Source: Pseudomonadota bacterium
Lineage (GTDB): Bacteria > Pseudomonadota > Gammaproteobacteria > Xanthomonadales > Xanthomonadaceae
Reading direction: 5' to 3'
Length of the DNA: 64,000 nucleotides
NCBI GenBank assembly: GCA_023390905.1
Contig: JAEWBY010000037.1
Span: 1-64,000 of the forward strand
Below the pieces are notes generated by a model that had not been told where the DNA came from, ran no database searches, and saw nothing but the letters and a program-made list of their open reading frames with translations. Shown in pieces: positions 8,348-18,443 of this stretch. How positions within the stretch are numbered: the stretch's first letter is position 1; each line of letters starts with the position of its first letter. The position numbers and the translations under genes were made by a program.

Positions 8348-9289
8348 TCAGGCCCAGTCGGTACGCGCGGCTTCGAAGTCGCCGCTGGCGCCAATCGCGC
8401 GGGCGTCCAGCGACTTGTCGATGCGCTTGACCAGCCCGGTCAGCACCTTGCCCGGTCCGCATTCGGCGATGCGCGTGATGCCCTGCCCGGCCAGCGCCTG
8501 CACGCAGTCGGTCCAGCGCACCGGCAGATACAACTGGCGCACCAGTGCGGCGCGCAGATCGTCCAGCGATGCATGTATCTGCGCGTCGACGTTCTGCACC
8601 ACCGGGATCGCCGGCGCCTGCCATGACAGCCCCGCCATGACCTCGGCCAGCCGGTTGGCCGCTTCGCGCATCAAGGGCGTATGCGAGGGCACGCTGACCG
8701 CAAGCTTCACCACCTTGCGCACGCCGCGTTCGCCCAGCAGGGCGATTGCACGATCGACCGCCACGGTATCGCCGCCGATGACGATCTGGCCCGGCGAGTT
8801 GTAGTTCGCCGGCACGACCACGCGGGAGTCCGACGCCTGCGTGCAGACCTCGGCCACGACGGCATCTTCGGCGCCGAGCACGGCGGCCATCGCACCGACG
8901 CCTTCGGGTGCGGCGTCCTGCATCAGTTGTCCACGCAAGCGCACCAGATGCGCGCCATCACGCAGCGAGACTGCACCGGACGCCACCAGCGCGGTGTATT
9001 CGCCCAGGCTGTGGCCCGCGAGCAGCGCAGGCCGTGCGCCGCCCTGCTGCCGCCACGCGCGCCACACGGCAATACCGGCGGCAAGCAGCGCCGGTTGCGT
9101 GTATTCGGTGCGGTTGAGCATTTCCTCGGGGCCGCCCTGCGAGAGCGCCCACAGATCCACGCCCGCACCCTCGGACGCTTCCACGAACGTCTCGCGCACG
9201 ATCGCGTGCTGCTCGGACAGTTCGGCGAGCATGCCCACGGACTGCGATCCCTGGCCGGGAAAGACGAATGCGAGTTGCGTCGAAGTCAT
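8348..9289 (-). CDS. fabD: Malonyl-CoA-ACP transacylase
   Basis: A 313-residue enzyme that loads malonyl groups onto ACP. The nucleophile elbow GHSLGE has the catalytic serine at residue 94, and H203 in VPSHTPLM is the partner histidine. The N-terminus MTSTQLAFVFPGQGSQ is typical and fixes the start at 9289. A 225-bp gap with a terminator separates it from fabH upstream, so fabD-fabG probably have their own promoter in that gap. Confidence 0.97.
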   Translation of the reverse strand: MTSTQLAFVFPGQGSQSVGMLAELSEQHAIVRETFVEASEGAGVDLWALSQGGPEEMLNRTEYTQPALLAAGIAVWRAWRQQGGARPALLAGHSLGEYTALVASGAVSLRDGAHLVRLRGQLMQDAAPEGVGAMAAVLGAEDAVVAEVCTQASDSRVVVPANYNSPGQIVIGGDTVAVDRAIALLGERGVRKVVKLAVSVPSHTPLMREAANRLAEVMAGLSWQAPAIPVVQNVDAQIHASLDDLRAALVRQLYLPVRWTDCVQALAGQGITRIAECGPGKVLTGLVKRIDKSLDARAIGASGDFEAARTDWA

Positions 9290-9442
9290 GGGGAACCGGT
9301 CGAAAAAACGAGCGGCGATGATACGTGCGAATACGCCGGATTGTCTGTACTCAGGCGTATGCGACACCGCCATGCGTGCGTGCAGGACGCGCGGCGATGC
9401 GTGGTTGCGCCCGGCGTCGGCGCGCGTGGTCGGCCGTGGATG

Positions 9443-9483
9443 CAAACAAAAAAGGGACACCCGATCGCTGATCGCGGTGTCCC
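9443..9483 (-). terminator. Strong terminator after fabH
   Basis: On the minus strand, AAAGGGACACC pairs with GGTGTCCCTTT across a short inner palindrome, and the right arm runs into TTTTTTG. It begins 32 bp after the fabH stop and should end the yceD-rpmF-fabH transcript at least partly. Confidence 0.85.
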
Positions 9484-9514
9484 TTTCGCGGCCGCTGCGC
9501 GCGGCACGGACTCA

Positions 9515-10510
9515 TCAGTAGCGCAGCAGCGCCGAACCCCAGGTGAAACCGCCACCGAATGCTTCCAGCAGCAGCAACTGGCCGCGCTGCACGCGACCGG
9601 AACGGATCGCGGCATCCAGCGCCAGCGGCACCGAGCCCGACGAGGTGTTGCCGTGCTTGTCGACGGTGACGATCACGTTGTCCATCGGCATGTCCAGCCG
9701 CTTGGCCGTGGCTTCAATGATGCGCAGGTTGGCCTGGTGCGGAATCAGCCAGTCCAGATCGTGCTTGTCCAGGCCGTTGGCCTCGAGGGTTTCATCCACC
9801 ACGCCATCCAGCGCCTTGACGGCGTACTTGAAGACGTCGTTGCCCTTCATGTTGATGCGGATGCCGTTGTTCGGCGCATCGTTGTCGAAACCGGCGGAAA
9901 CACCGACCGGATTCCACAGCAGTTCCTTCTTGCTGCCGTCGGCGTGCAGATGGGTGCTGAGCACGCCGGTTTCGCTGTCGGCCTTGAGCACGACGGCGCC
10001 GGCGCCGTCGCCGAACAGCACGCAGCTGGTGCGCTCGGTCCAGTCGACGATGCGGCTGAGCGTTTCGGTGCCGATGACCAGCGCGGTCTTCACGTCGCCG
10101 CAGCGGATGAACTTGTCGGCCACGCTGAGCGCGTAGATGAAGCCCGAACAGGCAGCGTTGACGTCCATCGCCGCGCAGCCTTCGGCGCCCAGGCGGGCCT
10201 GGATGAGGCAGGCGGTGGACGGGAAGATCAGATCCGGCGTGGTCGTGCCGACCACGATCATGTCGATTTCCGAGGCAGCGACACCGGCGGCTTCAAGCGC
10301 GCGCAGCGCCGCCTGGTAGCCGAGATCGCCAGCGGTCTCACCCTCGGCGGCGATGTGGCGCTCGCGGATGCCGGTGCGCGTCTGGATCCATTCGTCGCTG
10401 GTATCGACCATGCGCGCCAGATCGTCATTGGTCAGCACTTTTTCCGGCAGATAGCTGCCCGTGCCGGCGATACGCGCGTAGATGCGCCCGTTGGACTGCG
10501 GCTGGGTCAT
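9515..10510 (-). CDS. fabH: Beta-ketoacyl-ACP synthase III
   Basis: A 331-residue enzyme that starts fatty-acid synthesis by condensing acetyl- or another acyl-CoA with malonyl-ACP. The catalytic triad is C121 (NAACSGF), H258 (IPHQANLRI) and N288 (HGNTSSGS). The start at 10510 (MTQPQSNGRIYARI) gives an N-terminus about 10 residues longer than in E. coli. It follows rpmF by 88 bp, the conserved rpmF-fabH pairing; plsX, often between them, is absent here. Confidence 0.96.
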   Translation of the reverse strand: MTQPQSNGRIYARIAGTGSYLPEKVLTNDDLARMVDTSDEWIQTRTGIRERHIAAEGETAGDLGYQAALRALEAAGVAASEIDMIVVGTTTPDLIFPSTACLIQARLGAEGCAAMDVNAACSGFIYALSVADKFIRCGDVKTALVIGTETLSRIVDWTERTSCVLFGDGAGAVVLKADSETGVLSTHLHADGSKKELLWNPVGVSAGFDNDAPNNGIRINMKGNDVFKYAVKALDGVVDETLEANGLDKHDLDWLIPHQANLRIIEATAKRLDMPMDNVIVTVDKHGNTSSGSVPLALDAAIRSGRVQRGQLLLLEAFGGGFTWGSALLRY

Positions 10511-10598
10511 GCCCGCTCCCGTTGCTGGCCCGCAACGGGGCCTGGATACCACGACGATGACGGAAGGCGCGCCCGATCAAAGGACGCGCCCGGCAGCA

Positions 10599-10793
10599 TC
10601 AATCTTCTTCGACGACGCTGGTCTTGGTCGCGATGACCTTCTTGCCGCGGTAGTAGCCGTCGGCGGTCACGTGGTGGCGCAGGTGGGTTTCACCGCTGGT
10701 CGGATCGGTGGACAGCTGCTTGGCGGTCAGGGCGTCATGCGAACGACGCTGACCACGGCGGGACGGGGTGACACGGGATTTCTGCACAGCCAT
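10599..10793 (-). CDS. rpmF: 50S ribosomal protein L32
   Basis: A 64-residue basic ribosomal protein of the large subunit. The N-terminus MAVQKSRVTPSRRGQRRSHD is typical of L32. No Cys residues are present, so this is the zinc-free form. It lies between yceD and fabH, which is the standard yceD-rpmF-(plsX)-fabH order and couples ribosome and lipid synthesis. Confidence 0.97.
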   Translation of the reverse strand: MAVQKSRVTPSRRGQRRSHDALTAKQLSTDPTSGETHLRHHVTADGYYRGKKVIATKTSVVEED

Positions 10794-10852
10794 GGGATTG
10801 CTCCAGCTCCAACTCTTGAATGAATCTGCGTTCTTGGGTGACCGCGGGGCGG

Positions 10853-11359
10853 CTACTTCTTTTTCAGCCCGGCCAGCGCCGCGAACGGACTGGCCTTGGC
10901 CACTTCTTCCTGATCCGGCGACCAGTCACGCTCCACCGCCTCCGATTCCGGATCCACCGGAACCACCGGAACGGCGAGGACCAGTTCGTCCTCCACCAGA
11001 TCCCGGGGGTGCAGCATGCCGTCCTCCGGCACCAGCAATGCTTCGTAATCCGGTGGCAACGCGGCTTCATCGGCCTCGTCGCGCACCAGGCCCAGCCGCT
11101 GGACCATACTGACCGGAAGCAGGAAACGCTGCAGGCTGCGCTGGCACACCAGCGGCAACTCCGCCTCGATCCTCAACTCCACGTAAGGCACCTGCAGCGC
11201 ATCGCGATCGAACTCGATCGTGTAGCGTGCGTCACCGTCGGTATCGTTCAGCAGGCCCTGCAAGCGCGTCATGGACGACAGCGGCAGGCGACCTTCGAAA
11301 CTGCGCCGTGCCGCGACCATGCGCCAAGCATCGAGCATCTCGGGCGTATTCGCGGACAT
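10853..11359 (-). CDS. yceD: YceD/DUF177 family protein
   Basis: A 168-residue DUF177 protein. The bacterial family is found next to rpmF, and plant relatives affect 23S rRNA accumulation. The second half is acidic and carries the conserved DxExxxLxxxxxLxPxDLVEDELVL-type segment. The start at 11359 (MSANTPEMLDAW) is 11 bp downstream of a near-consensus promoter -10 box, so the leader is very short. First gene of the fab cluster transcription unit. Confidence 0.9.
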   Translation of the reverse strand: MSANTPEMLDAWRMVAARRSFEGRLPLSSMTRLQGLLNDTDGDARYTIEFDRDALQVPYVELRIEAELPLVCQRSLQRFLLPVSMVQRLGLVRDEADEAALPPDYEALLVPEDGMLHPRDLVEDELVLAVPVVPVDPESEAVERDWSPDQEEVAKASPFAALAGLKKK

Positions 11360-11369
11360 AAGCCGCTGA

Positions 11370-11398
11370 ATGTTAAGGACTGCACGCGGACCTGTCAA
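11370..11398 (-). promoter_or_regulatory. Sigma70-type promoter for yceD-rpmF-fabH
   Basis: On the minus strand a perfect -35 TTGACA is followed after exactly 17 bp by TAACAT (4 of 6 matches to TATAAT). The -10 box ends 10 bp before the yceD start codon, so the transcript would be nearly leaderless or translation would begin at a slightly later start codon. Confidence 0.7.
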
Positions 11399-11480
11399 AC
11401 ACGGCCGTGGGCGGGCCCGGGATTGCCCGGCGTGGCGACCGGCCGCAGACTGCCAGCCCGCCCTGCCCCGGCCGCCCGCC

Positions 11481-12056
11481 ATGATGCCATTGCTGCTCGC
11501 CTCCACCTCGCGTTACCGCCGGGAGCTGCTCGAGCGCCTGCGCCTGCCCTTCCATGTGGCCCGGCCGGAGGTCGATGAGACCCCGCGGCCCGGCGAGGCC
11601 CCGTCCGCACTGGCGGTCCGGCTGGCCCGGGCCAAGGCGGCCGCCATCACGGTGCAGTACCCGGACGCCTGGATCATCGGCTCGGACCAGGTCGCCGAGC
11701 TCGACGGTGCGGCCATCGGCAAGCCGGGCCACCGTGATGGCGCGATCGCGCAATTGGAAGCGATGGCCGGGCGCGAGGTCCACTTCCACACGGCGGTGTG
11801 CGTGATGCGCCAGGATGGTCGCTGTTTCCAGGAAACCGATCTGACCCGCGTGCGTTTCCGCTCGCTGAGCGCGGCGGAGATCGAGCGTTACGTGGACATC
11901 GAACAGCCGTTCGACTGCGCGGGCAGTTTCAAGAGCGAGGGACTGGGCATCACGCTGTTCGATGCGGTGGAATCACGCGATCCCACGGCACTGATCGGAT
12001 TGCCGCTGATCGCCGTGTCGCGTCTGCTGCGCGACGCCGGGTTCGCACTGCCCTGA
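11481..12056 (+). CDS. yceF: Maf-like nucleotide pyrophosphatase YceF
   Basis: A 191-residue Maf-family nucleoside-triphosphate pyrophosphatase. The family signature LLASTSRYRRELL and the following PEVDET and RLARAKA are of the YceF subgroup, which hydrolyses m7GTP in E. coli. SDQVAELDG and KPGHRDGAI are the substrate-pocket segments. The start at ATG 11481 is 121 bp from the divergent yceD, the same gene neighbourhood as in E. coli (yceF-yceD-rpmF). Confidence 0.92.
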   Translation: MMPLLLASTSRYRRELLERLRLPFHVARPEVDETPRPGEAPSALAVRLARAKAAAITVQYPDAWIIGSDQVAELDGAAIGKPGHRDGAIAQLEAMAGREVHFHTAVCVMRQDGRCFQETDLTRVRFRSLSAAEIERYVDIEQPFDCAGSFKSEGLGITLFDAVESRDPTALIGLPLIAVSRLLRDAGFALP

Positions 12057-12099
12057 CGCAACGGAAACCTCACGCCGGCCCGCGCTCCGCGCCACGCGA

Positions 12100-13944
12100 T
12101 CATTCGATGCGGATGCGCTGTTCGGCCCAGCGCTCGCGGCTGCCATCGCCACCGATGATCTCCAGGCCGAGCCAGTGCTCGCCGCGCAGGTCCTGGCCGA
12201 GCTGCACCCGCGCCTGGAACCCGATGCGCGTGCCATTCGGATCGCGCGACCGGCCACGATAGAAGTCGCGCACCAGCCATGCATCGTCCGAACCATACTG
12301 CGCCTTGGCCACCGGCTTGCCATCGAGCGTGATGTTGACCGCCTTGACGCCGACGCCTTCCTTCAAGGCCCAGCCGTCCACCTCGAACGAGCCGCTGACC
12401 GAAGCACCGGGCTTGGGCGTGTTGACGTAAGCGATCGCGGGCGCGACGCACGGCCCGGGCCGGCGACGGCCGTCGAGCTGGAACAGCAGGAAGCGCTGCG
12501 CACCGCGATCGATGTTCACGACTTCCGGCGCGGGCAGTGGTCCCAGCCGATCGCACAGGCTCTGGTAGTGATTCACCAGTTGCCGGAGCTTGACGTCGGT
12601 GGAACTGATGACCAGCAGGGTCGGCTGGCCCGGCAGCCCGTCACGCTGGAGTTCCCACAGTTTCAACTGCGGCGCGCGGCCATGCTTCACGTTGAGTGGA
12701 TGATCGAGCACGAGGATGTCGGGCCGATCCAGATGGAAGCCCAGTTCCGCGCCGATCTTGAAGTTGTCCGCGAGTATCCGCGTGCCCGCCGGCATGCGCG
12801 CGTGCCTGTGGCCGACCTGTCCGGCCAGTTGTTCCCAGCCGGCGAAGTTGTACGGGTAGTACTTGGAACCGGCGGTGCGTTCGCGCCACGCCGGAATCGA
12901 CACGATCAGGTAGTACGCCAGCATGCCGATGACGCCCACCCCCGCCAGCGCCCAGGTCGCGCGTCGCCAGATCGGCGGCCAGCGACGCAGCAGCATCGGC
13001 ACGGCGACGATCAGTGCGAGATAACCGGGCAGTGTCCAGTGGAAGCTCACGCGTTCGACATCGGCGAAGAAACCCAGCACGAAAAAACCCAGCGTCGAGA
13101 CCGCGCCGAGCATGCCGAAATACCGCCATTGCGCGGGCATGCCGTCATCGCGCGCGAACGCGGCCCTGGCCGTCATCAGCAGCGCGAGGAACAGCAACGG
13201 TGTCACCATCAGCGCCTGGATCAGCACGAACCACAAGCCGCTGCTCTGGAACGACCAGGGATGGCGATCGATGAGCTGGAAACGCAGGCCCGCGTCGGCG
13301 TACTGGAGGTTCCATCCAATCAACGGCACCCACGCGGCCACGCCGACCGCGAGTGCGACCCACACCCGCGCATCGCGCAACATGCGGCGGCCTTCAGGCA
13401 GCAGCAACAGCGCGATGAAGCCCACGCCAATCACGCCGAGAAAGCGATAGTGGCTGAGCGCGCCCATCGCCAGGCCGATGGCCAGTTCGAGCGCGGATGT
13501 GGCATCCACTTCGCGCAGCAGCCGCGCGCCGGCGTCCAGGCAGATCACGGTGGCCAGCGCCATCGGCACGTCCGGCAGGGCCAGCAGGCCCAGCGTGCCG
13601 GACAGCGGCATCACCACCACCAGGATGCCGGCCTGCCATCCGGCCGCTTCATCGAACCAGCGCCGCGTGATGTGCGCGATCAGCCACGGCATCAGCGCGG
13701 CCATCAGCAGGAACGGCGCGCGCAGTGCCAGCACATGCTGTCCGCCCAGCGCCGTGCCCAATCGGGTCAGCCACGCCGTCAGCCCCGGCAGATCCGAATA
13801 CGCCGCCGCCAGATGGCGCCCTTCCTGCCAATAGAAGGCCTCGTCGACGAACAACGGCAGGCGCGAAGCAATCACGACCTTGATCACGGTTGCGATGGCC
13901 CAGATCGTCAGGAAGGCCTTCCGCGTACGTTCCACATCCTGCAT
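12100..13944 (-). CDS. GT-C glycosyltransferase (ArnT/PMT type) with C-terminal extension
   Basis: A 614-residue integral membrane glycosyltransferase related to ArnT and protein mannosyltransferases, which use lipid-linked sugars at the periplasmic face. The first periplasmic loop carries an acidic DEAFYWQEGRHL segment followed by SDLPGLTAWL, matching the DExYYW...PPL pattern of this superfamily. About eleven hydrophobic segments follow. The last 100 residues or so are soluble and look like a beta-sandwich (VSGSFEVDGWALKEGVG, KAVNITLDG), an unusual addition. Donor and acceptor are unknown. It is convergent with yceF and divergent from moxR. Confidence 0.8.
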   Translation of the reverse strand: MQDVERTRKAFLTIWAIATVIKVVIASRLPLFVDEAFYWQEGRHLAAAYSDLPGLTAWLTRLGTALGGQHVLALRAPFLLMAALMPWLIAHITRRWFDEAAGWQAGILVVVMPLSGTLGLLALPDVPMALATVICLDAGARLLREVDATSALELAIGLAMGALSHYRFLGVIGVGFIALLLLPEGRRMLRDARVWVALAVGVAAWVPLIGWNLQYADAGLRFQLIDRHPWSFQSSGLWFVLIQALMVTPLLFLALLMTARAAFARDDGMPAQWRYFGMLGAVSTLGFFVLGFFADVERVSFHWTLPGYLALIVAVPMLLRRWPPIWRRATWALAGVGVIGMLAYYLIVSIPAWRERTAGSKYYPYNFAGWEQLAGQVGHRHARMPAGTRILADNFKIGAELGFHLDRPDILVLDHPLNVKHGRAPQLKLWELQRDGLPGQPTLLVISSTDVKLRQLVNHYQSLCDRLGPLPAPEVVNIDRGAQRFLLFQLDGRRRPGPCVAPAIAYVNTPKPGASVSGSFEVDGWALKEGVGVKAVNITLDGKPVAKAQYGSDDAWLVRDFYRGRSRDPNGTRIGFQARVQLGQDLRGEHWLGLEIIGGDGSRERWAEQRIRIE

Positions 13945-13983
13945 GCCGCTACACTTCCTCGTCCGCTGCCAATGAGTTGATGC

Positions 13984-14937
<954 letters not shown>

Positions 14938-14938
14938 A

Positions 14939-15910
14939 GTGTCGAGCCGGCCCGTGCGCGCTTCCTGGCGACGGCGCATGTCCCTGCTGGCGCGACCGCG
15001 CCAGGCCGAAACGCTTCCGGTGCAACTGGACCGCCGCCGCGTCTACGTGCTGCCGACCGCGTTCGGCCTTTTTTACGCCGCGCTGGTATTGGCGATGCTG
15101 CTCGGTGCGCTCAACTACAACAACAATCCGGCCCTGCTGATGGCGTTGCTGCTCGCGGCCACCGGTCTGGCGAGCCTGATTGCCGCCCACCTGCAGTTGT
15201 CCGGGATTCGGCTGGAAAGCCTGTCGGCCGATCCCGTTCCCGCCGGACAACCGCTGTCCCTGCATCTGGCATTCGGCGCGCGCGATCGGCGCACGCGCCG
15301 CGGCCTGCGGTTGGACTGCGCGGGGTCGGTGGCCAACTTCGATCTCGGTGCGGGGGAACCGGCACTGGCCGTGCTGGCGCTGCCCACCGAGCGGCGCGGA
15401 TGGCTCGAACCCGGGCGCATCCGTCTGTGGACGACCCAGCCGCTGGGCCTGGCGCGCGCGTGGTCATGGTTCTGGCCCGGGACCGCGCTGCTGGTGTATC
15501 CGGCCGCCGAACCGCACGGGCCTCCGCTGCCGGATCACAACGGCGGTGGCGCACGGGCGCGCCTGCAACCCGCAGGCGATGACGTGCATCACCTGCGGCC
15601 GTATCGCGTCGGCGATCCCTTGCGCGCGATCGCATGGAAGCCCTCGGCGCGGCGCGACCTCCTGCTGGTGCGGGAATTCGAGCAACCGGTCGGGCGCGAG
15701 ATCGAACTGGACTGGTCATCGCTGGACGCGCTGTCGTACGAACACCGCATCGCCCGGCTCGCGCACTGGATCACGCTGGCCGAACGCGAAGGCCGCCGCT
15801 ACCGCCTGCGTCTGCCGGGGCAACCCGCGCTGGGTCCGGGCCAGGGGGCCGGCCACCGCCATCTCTGCCTGCGCGCACTGGCGCTGCTGCCGCACGTCGA
15901 TGGCCGCTGA
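14939..15910 (+). CDS. DUF58 domain protein
   Basis: A 323-residue DUF58 protein anchored by two N-terminal membrane helices (residues about 37-80). The DUF58 core is seen in DDVHHLRPYRVGDPLRAI and LLVREFEQPVGREIELD. DUF58 proteins nearly always lie next to a MoxR ATPase and a transglutaminase, as here, and are thought to form a membrane complex with them; the exact job is not known. The start is taken as GTG 14939, one base after the moxR stop; an in-frame ATG at 14978 is an alternative. Confidence 0.88.
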   Translation: MSSRPVRASWRRRMSLLARPRQAETLPVQLDRRRVYVLPTAFGLFYAALVLAMLLGALNYNNNPALLMALLLAATGLASLIAAHLQLSGIRLESLSADPVPAGQPLSLHLAFGARDRRTRRGLRLDCAGSVANFDLGAGEPALAVLALPTERRGWLEPGRIRLWTTQPLGLARAWSWFWPGTALLVYPAAEPHGPPLPDHNGGGARARLQPAGDDVHHLRPYRVGDPLRAIAWKPSARRDLLLVREFEQPVGREIELDWSSLDALSYEHRIARLAHWITLAEREGRRYRLRLPGQPALGPGQGAGHRHLCLRALALLPHVDGR

Positions 15911-17873
15911 TCGCACACCGTCGCTGGATGGCGCGAGCCGGCTGTGGGCACTGGCCGCGTCGGCCGCCTGTCTGTTGCCTCTGCTGCTGCAATTGCCGTG
16001 GCTGGTGGCGGCAGGCAGCGCGCTGCTTGGTGTGCTGACGGCCACGCTGTCGTGGCGGCGGCCGATGCCGGCGATCCTCCGGTTGGTGCTCGCGGTGGCG
16101 ATCCTGGCGATCGTCGCCAATGCGATGGGTTTCCGCTTTGGCCGTGACACCGGCTGCGCACTGCTGACCGCGCTGCTCGCCATCAAACCTTCCGAAACCT
16201 CGACCCTGCGCGATGCGCGCAGCCTGCTCGGCTTCGCCTTGTTCGCGCCCTTCGCGGCCTTCCTGTTGGATCAGGGCCCGCTGACGCTCGTGCTGTCCGG
16301 CATCGGCATCATCGCGGCGTTGCTGGCGCTGGGCCGGCTGGCCGATGCGGAAGCCGCGATCACCACGACGGTTCCGCTACGCCAGCGCCTGTGGTTGATC
16401 GGTCGCCTGATCCTGATCGGGCTGCCGCTGATCGGCGTGGCGTTCTGGTTGTTCCCGCGCTTCGCATCGCCGCTGTGGGGCGTGCCCGGCAAGGCAATCG
16501 CCACGCCCGGTCTGTCCGAGCGCATGTCACCGGGTGGATGGCTGGATCTGATGTCCGATGATCGCCCCGCCCTGCGCGTGCAGTTTTTCGGAAGCCCGCC
16601 GCGCCAGCAGGAGATGTACTGGCGCGCGATGGTGTTGTGGGACTTCGATGGTCGCAGTTGGACGCGTTCTCCAATGATCGCGTCGTTGCCGGCCGCACCG
16701 GTGCGCGAGGCCGCGACACGCTGGGACTACGAGATATCGGTCGAGCCGAACGAGCAGCGCTGGCTGACCTCGCTCGACGTACCGTCGGCGGCGCCGGACG
16801 GTACGCGCCTGGATCACGATCGGACGCTGGTCAGCGATCGGCCGCTGACGTCACTGACGCGGTGGCGCATGGCCTCGGCCATGCCACAGACATTCGACAC
16901 CGGTTTGCCGCAAGACATCCGTGACCGTGCGTTGCGATTGCCCGACGGTTTCAATCCGCGAACGCGTGCGCTGGCCGCCACGTGGCGGGCGCAGGCCGGT
17001 CGTGATGACGAGGCGATCATCCGTCGCGCCATGCAGTGGATCCGCTCGGATTTCATTTACACCCTCGACACTCCGCTGCCGGGCCGCGACGCGGTCGACG
17101 AGTTTCTGTTCACCCAGAAGCGCGGGTACTGCGAGCACTTCAGCTCCAGCTTCACGGTGCTGATGCGCGCGGCCGGAATTCCGGCGCGGGTCGTGGTCGG
17201 TTACGCGGGCGGATATCGCAACGGCCTCGGCGATTACTGGCTGGTGCGCAATCAGGACGCGCACGCGTGGTCGGAAGTCTGGCTGGCCGGGCGTGGCTGG
17301 GTGCGCGTGGATCCCACCGCGGCCGTCGCGCCCGAACGCATCTACGACACCATCGATGATCGCGACGGTGTCGATGGCGCGGCAGAAACCGCCGGCGCCA
17401 CGCTGTTCGACGTCAGCGACTGGCTGCGCCGCAACTGGAATGATCTGGTCCTGGGATTCGACGCGCGCAGGCAGGAAGCCCTCCTGCAGGGACTGGGCCT
17501 GCCGCGCCTGGAACAGCGCCGGCTGGCGCTGCTGTTCGCGCTGATGGCGGTGCTCAGCCTGCTTGTCATGGGCTGGCTGCTGGCACGCGGCGAACGCGAA
17601 CGCGATCCGCTGCTGCGTGCCTGGCATCGCTTGGGCCGGCGCTACCGGCGCCACGGCCTGGCGCCGGAACCGCACGAACCGGCGCTGGCCTGGGCCCGGC
17701 GCGTGGCCGCATCCGCATCCGGCGACGCAGAACTCATTTTGCTCAGCCAGCGTTTCGCCGCCGCGCGCTACGCTCCGGGGGAAAGCGACATTCCCGCCCT
17801 GGTGCGCGATATTCGGCGTCATCGCCCCGTGACCCGCACCCGGTCCAGGCAGCCAACCGGAGATCCGCCATGA
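15900..17873 (+). CDS. Membrane transglutaminase-like protein (TgpA type)
   Basis: A 657-residue inner-membrane protein with several N-terminal membrane helices (DUF3488), a periplasmic transglutaminase-like cysteine domain and a C-terminal helix followed by a cytosolic DUF4129-like tail. The Cys-His-Asp triad is intact: C411 (RGYCEHFSSS), H455 (QDAHAWSEVW) and D471 (VDPTAAV). Relatives such as TgpA of Pseudomonas are implicated in cell-wall-linked functions. It overlaps the DUF58 gene by 11 bp and its stop overlaps the lipoprotein start by 4 bp, so the four genes form a tight operon. Confidence 0.9.
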   Translation: MAADRTPSLDGASRLWALAASAACLLPLLLQLPWLVAAGSALLGVLTATLSWRRPMPAILRLVLAVAILAIVANAMGFRFGRDTGCALLTALLAIKPSETSTLRDARSLLGFALFAPFAAFLLDQGPLTLVLSGIGIIAALLALGRLADAEAAITTTVPLRQRLWLIGRLILIGLPLIGVAFWLFPRFASPLWGVPGKAIATPGLSERMSPGGWLDLMSDDRPALRVQFFGSPPRQQEMYWRAMVLWDFDGRSWTRSPMIASLPAAPVREAATRWDYEISVEPNEQRWLTSLDVPSAAPDGTRLDHDRTLVSDRPLTSLTRWRMASAMPQTFDTGLPQDIRDRALRLPDGFNPRTRALAATWRAQAGRDDEAIIRRAMQWIRSDFIYTLDTPLPGRDAVDEFLFTQKRGYCEHFSSSFTVLMRAAGIPARVVVGYAGGYRNGLGDYWLVRNQDAHAWSEVWLAGRGWVRVDPTAAVAPERIYDTIDDRDGVDGAAETAGATLFDVSDWLRRNWNDLVLGFDARRQEALLQGLGLPRLEQRRLALLFALMAVLSLLVMGWLLARGERERDPLLRAWHRLGRRYRRHGLAPEPHEPALAWARRVAASASGDAELILLSQRFAAARYAPGESDIPALVRDIRRHRPVTRTRSRQPTGDPP

Positions 17874-18391
17874 AATTTCGTTCGTTGTTGCTGATCGGCG
17901 CGGTCGCCCTGCTGGGCGCCTGTGCCAGCGCGCCCCAACCCCTGCAGGGCACGTTCACGCAGGTCACGCCGCGCGATGCCACCGCCGGCGCGCAGGTCGG
18001 TTCGCAGGTCCGCTGGGGCGGCCGCATCATCGAGACCACCCCGGGCCAGGACAGCACCTGCTTCCAGATGGTCTCCCGCCCGCTCAATGCGACCGGCCGG
18101 CCGTCGAGCTCGGAGCCGGACAACACCGATGGGCGTTTCCTCGCCTGCCGTGCCGGATTCTACGACCCGGCCGTGTTCGCACCGGGCCGTGAAGTGACCT
18201 TCGTCGGTCGCGTCGAGAGTTTCGAGAACACGCGCATCGGCGAATACGACTATCGCCTGCCGAAGGTCAGCGCCGACGTGGTGTACCTCTGGCCGGAAGT
18301 GCGCGAGGTCGAAGTCGTCCGCTCGCCGTTCTACGACCCCTTCTGGGGCCCGTACTGGGGCCCGCGCTGGGGTTACTGGGGCTGGTGGTAA
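17870..18391 (+). CDS. Slp family outer-membrane lipoprotein
   Basis: A 173-residue lipoprotein. The signal peptide ends in the lipobox LGAC with the lipidated cysteine at residue 18; the following residues (ASAPQ) give no inner-membrane retention Asp, so outer-membrane sorting is likely. The body matches the Slp (starvation lipoprotein) family: QVRWGGRIIETTPG, GRFLACRAGFYDP and GREVTFVGRV. The tail is Trp/Tyr/Gly-rich with a repeated FWGPYWGP-like pattern. It overlaps the transglutaminase gene by 4 bp and is followed by a strong terminator. Confidence 0.88.
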   Translation: MKFRSLLLIGAVALLGACASAPQPLQGTFTQVTPRDATAGAQVGSQVRWGGRIIETTPGQDSTCFQMVSRPLNATGRPSSSEPDNTDGRFLACRAGFYDPAVFAPGREVTFVGRVESFENTRIGEYDYRLPKVSADVVYLWPEVREVEVVRSPFYDPFWGPYWGPRWGYWGWW

Positions 18392-18405
18392 AGCACCGGC
18401 GCACG

Positions 18406-18436
18406 AAAAAGCCGCTCATCGAGCGGCTTTTTTTTT
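18406..18436. terminator. Bidirectional terminator between slp and hinT
   Basis: Perfect 7-bp stem GCCGCTC/GAGCGGC with a 3-nt loop, flanked by five A on the left and nine T on the right. It can end the moxR operon on the plus strand and hinT on the minus strand. Confidence 0.9.
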
Positions 18437-18443
18437 GCACGAA

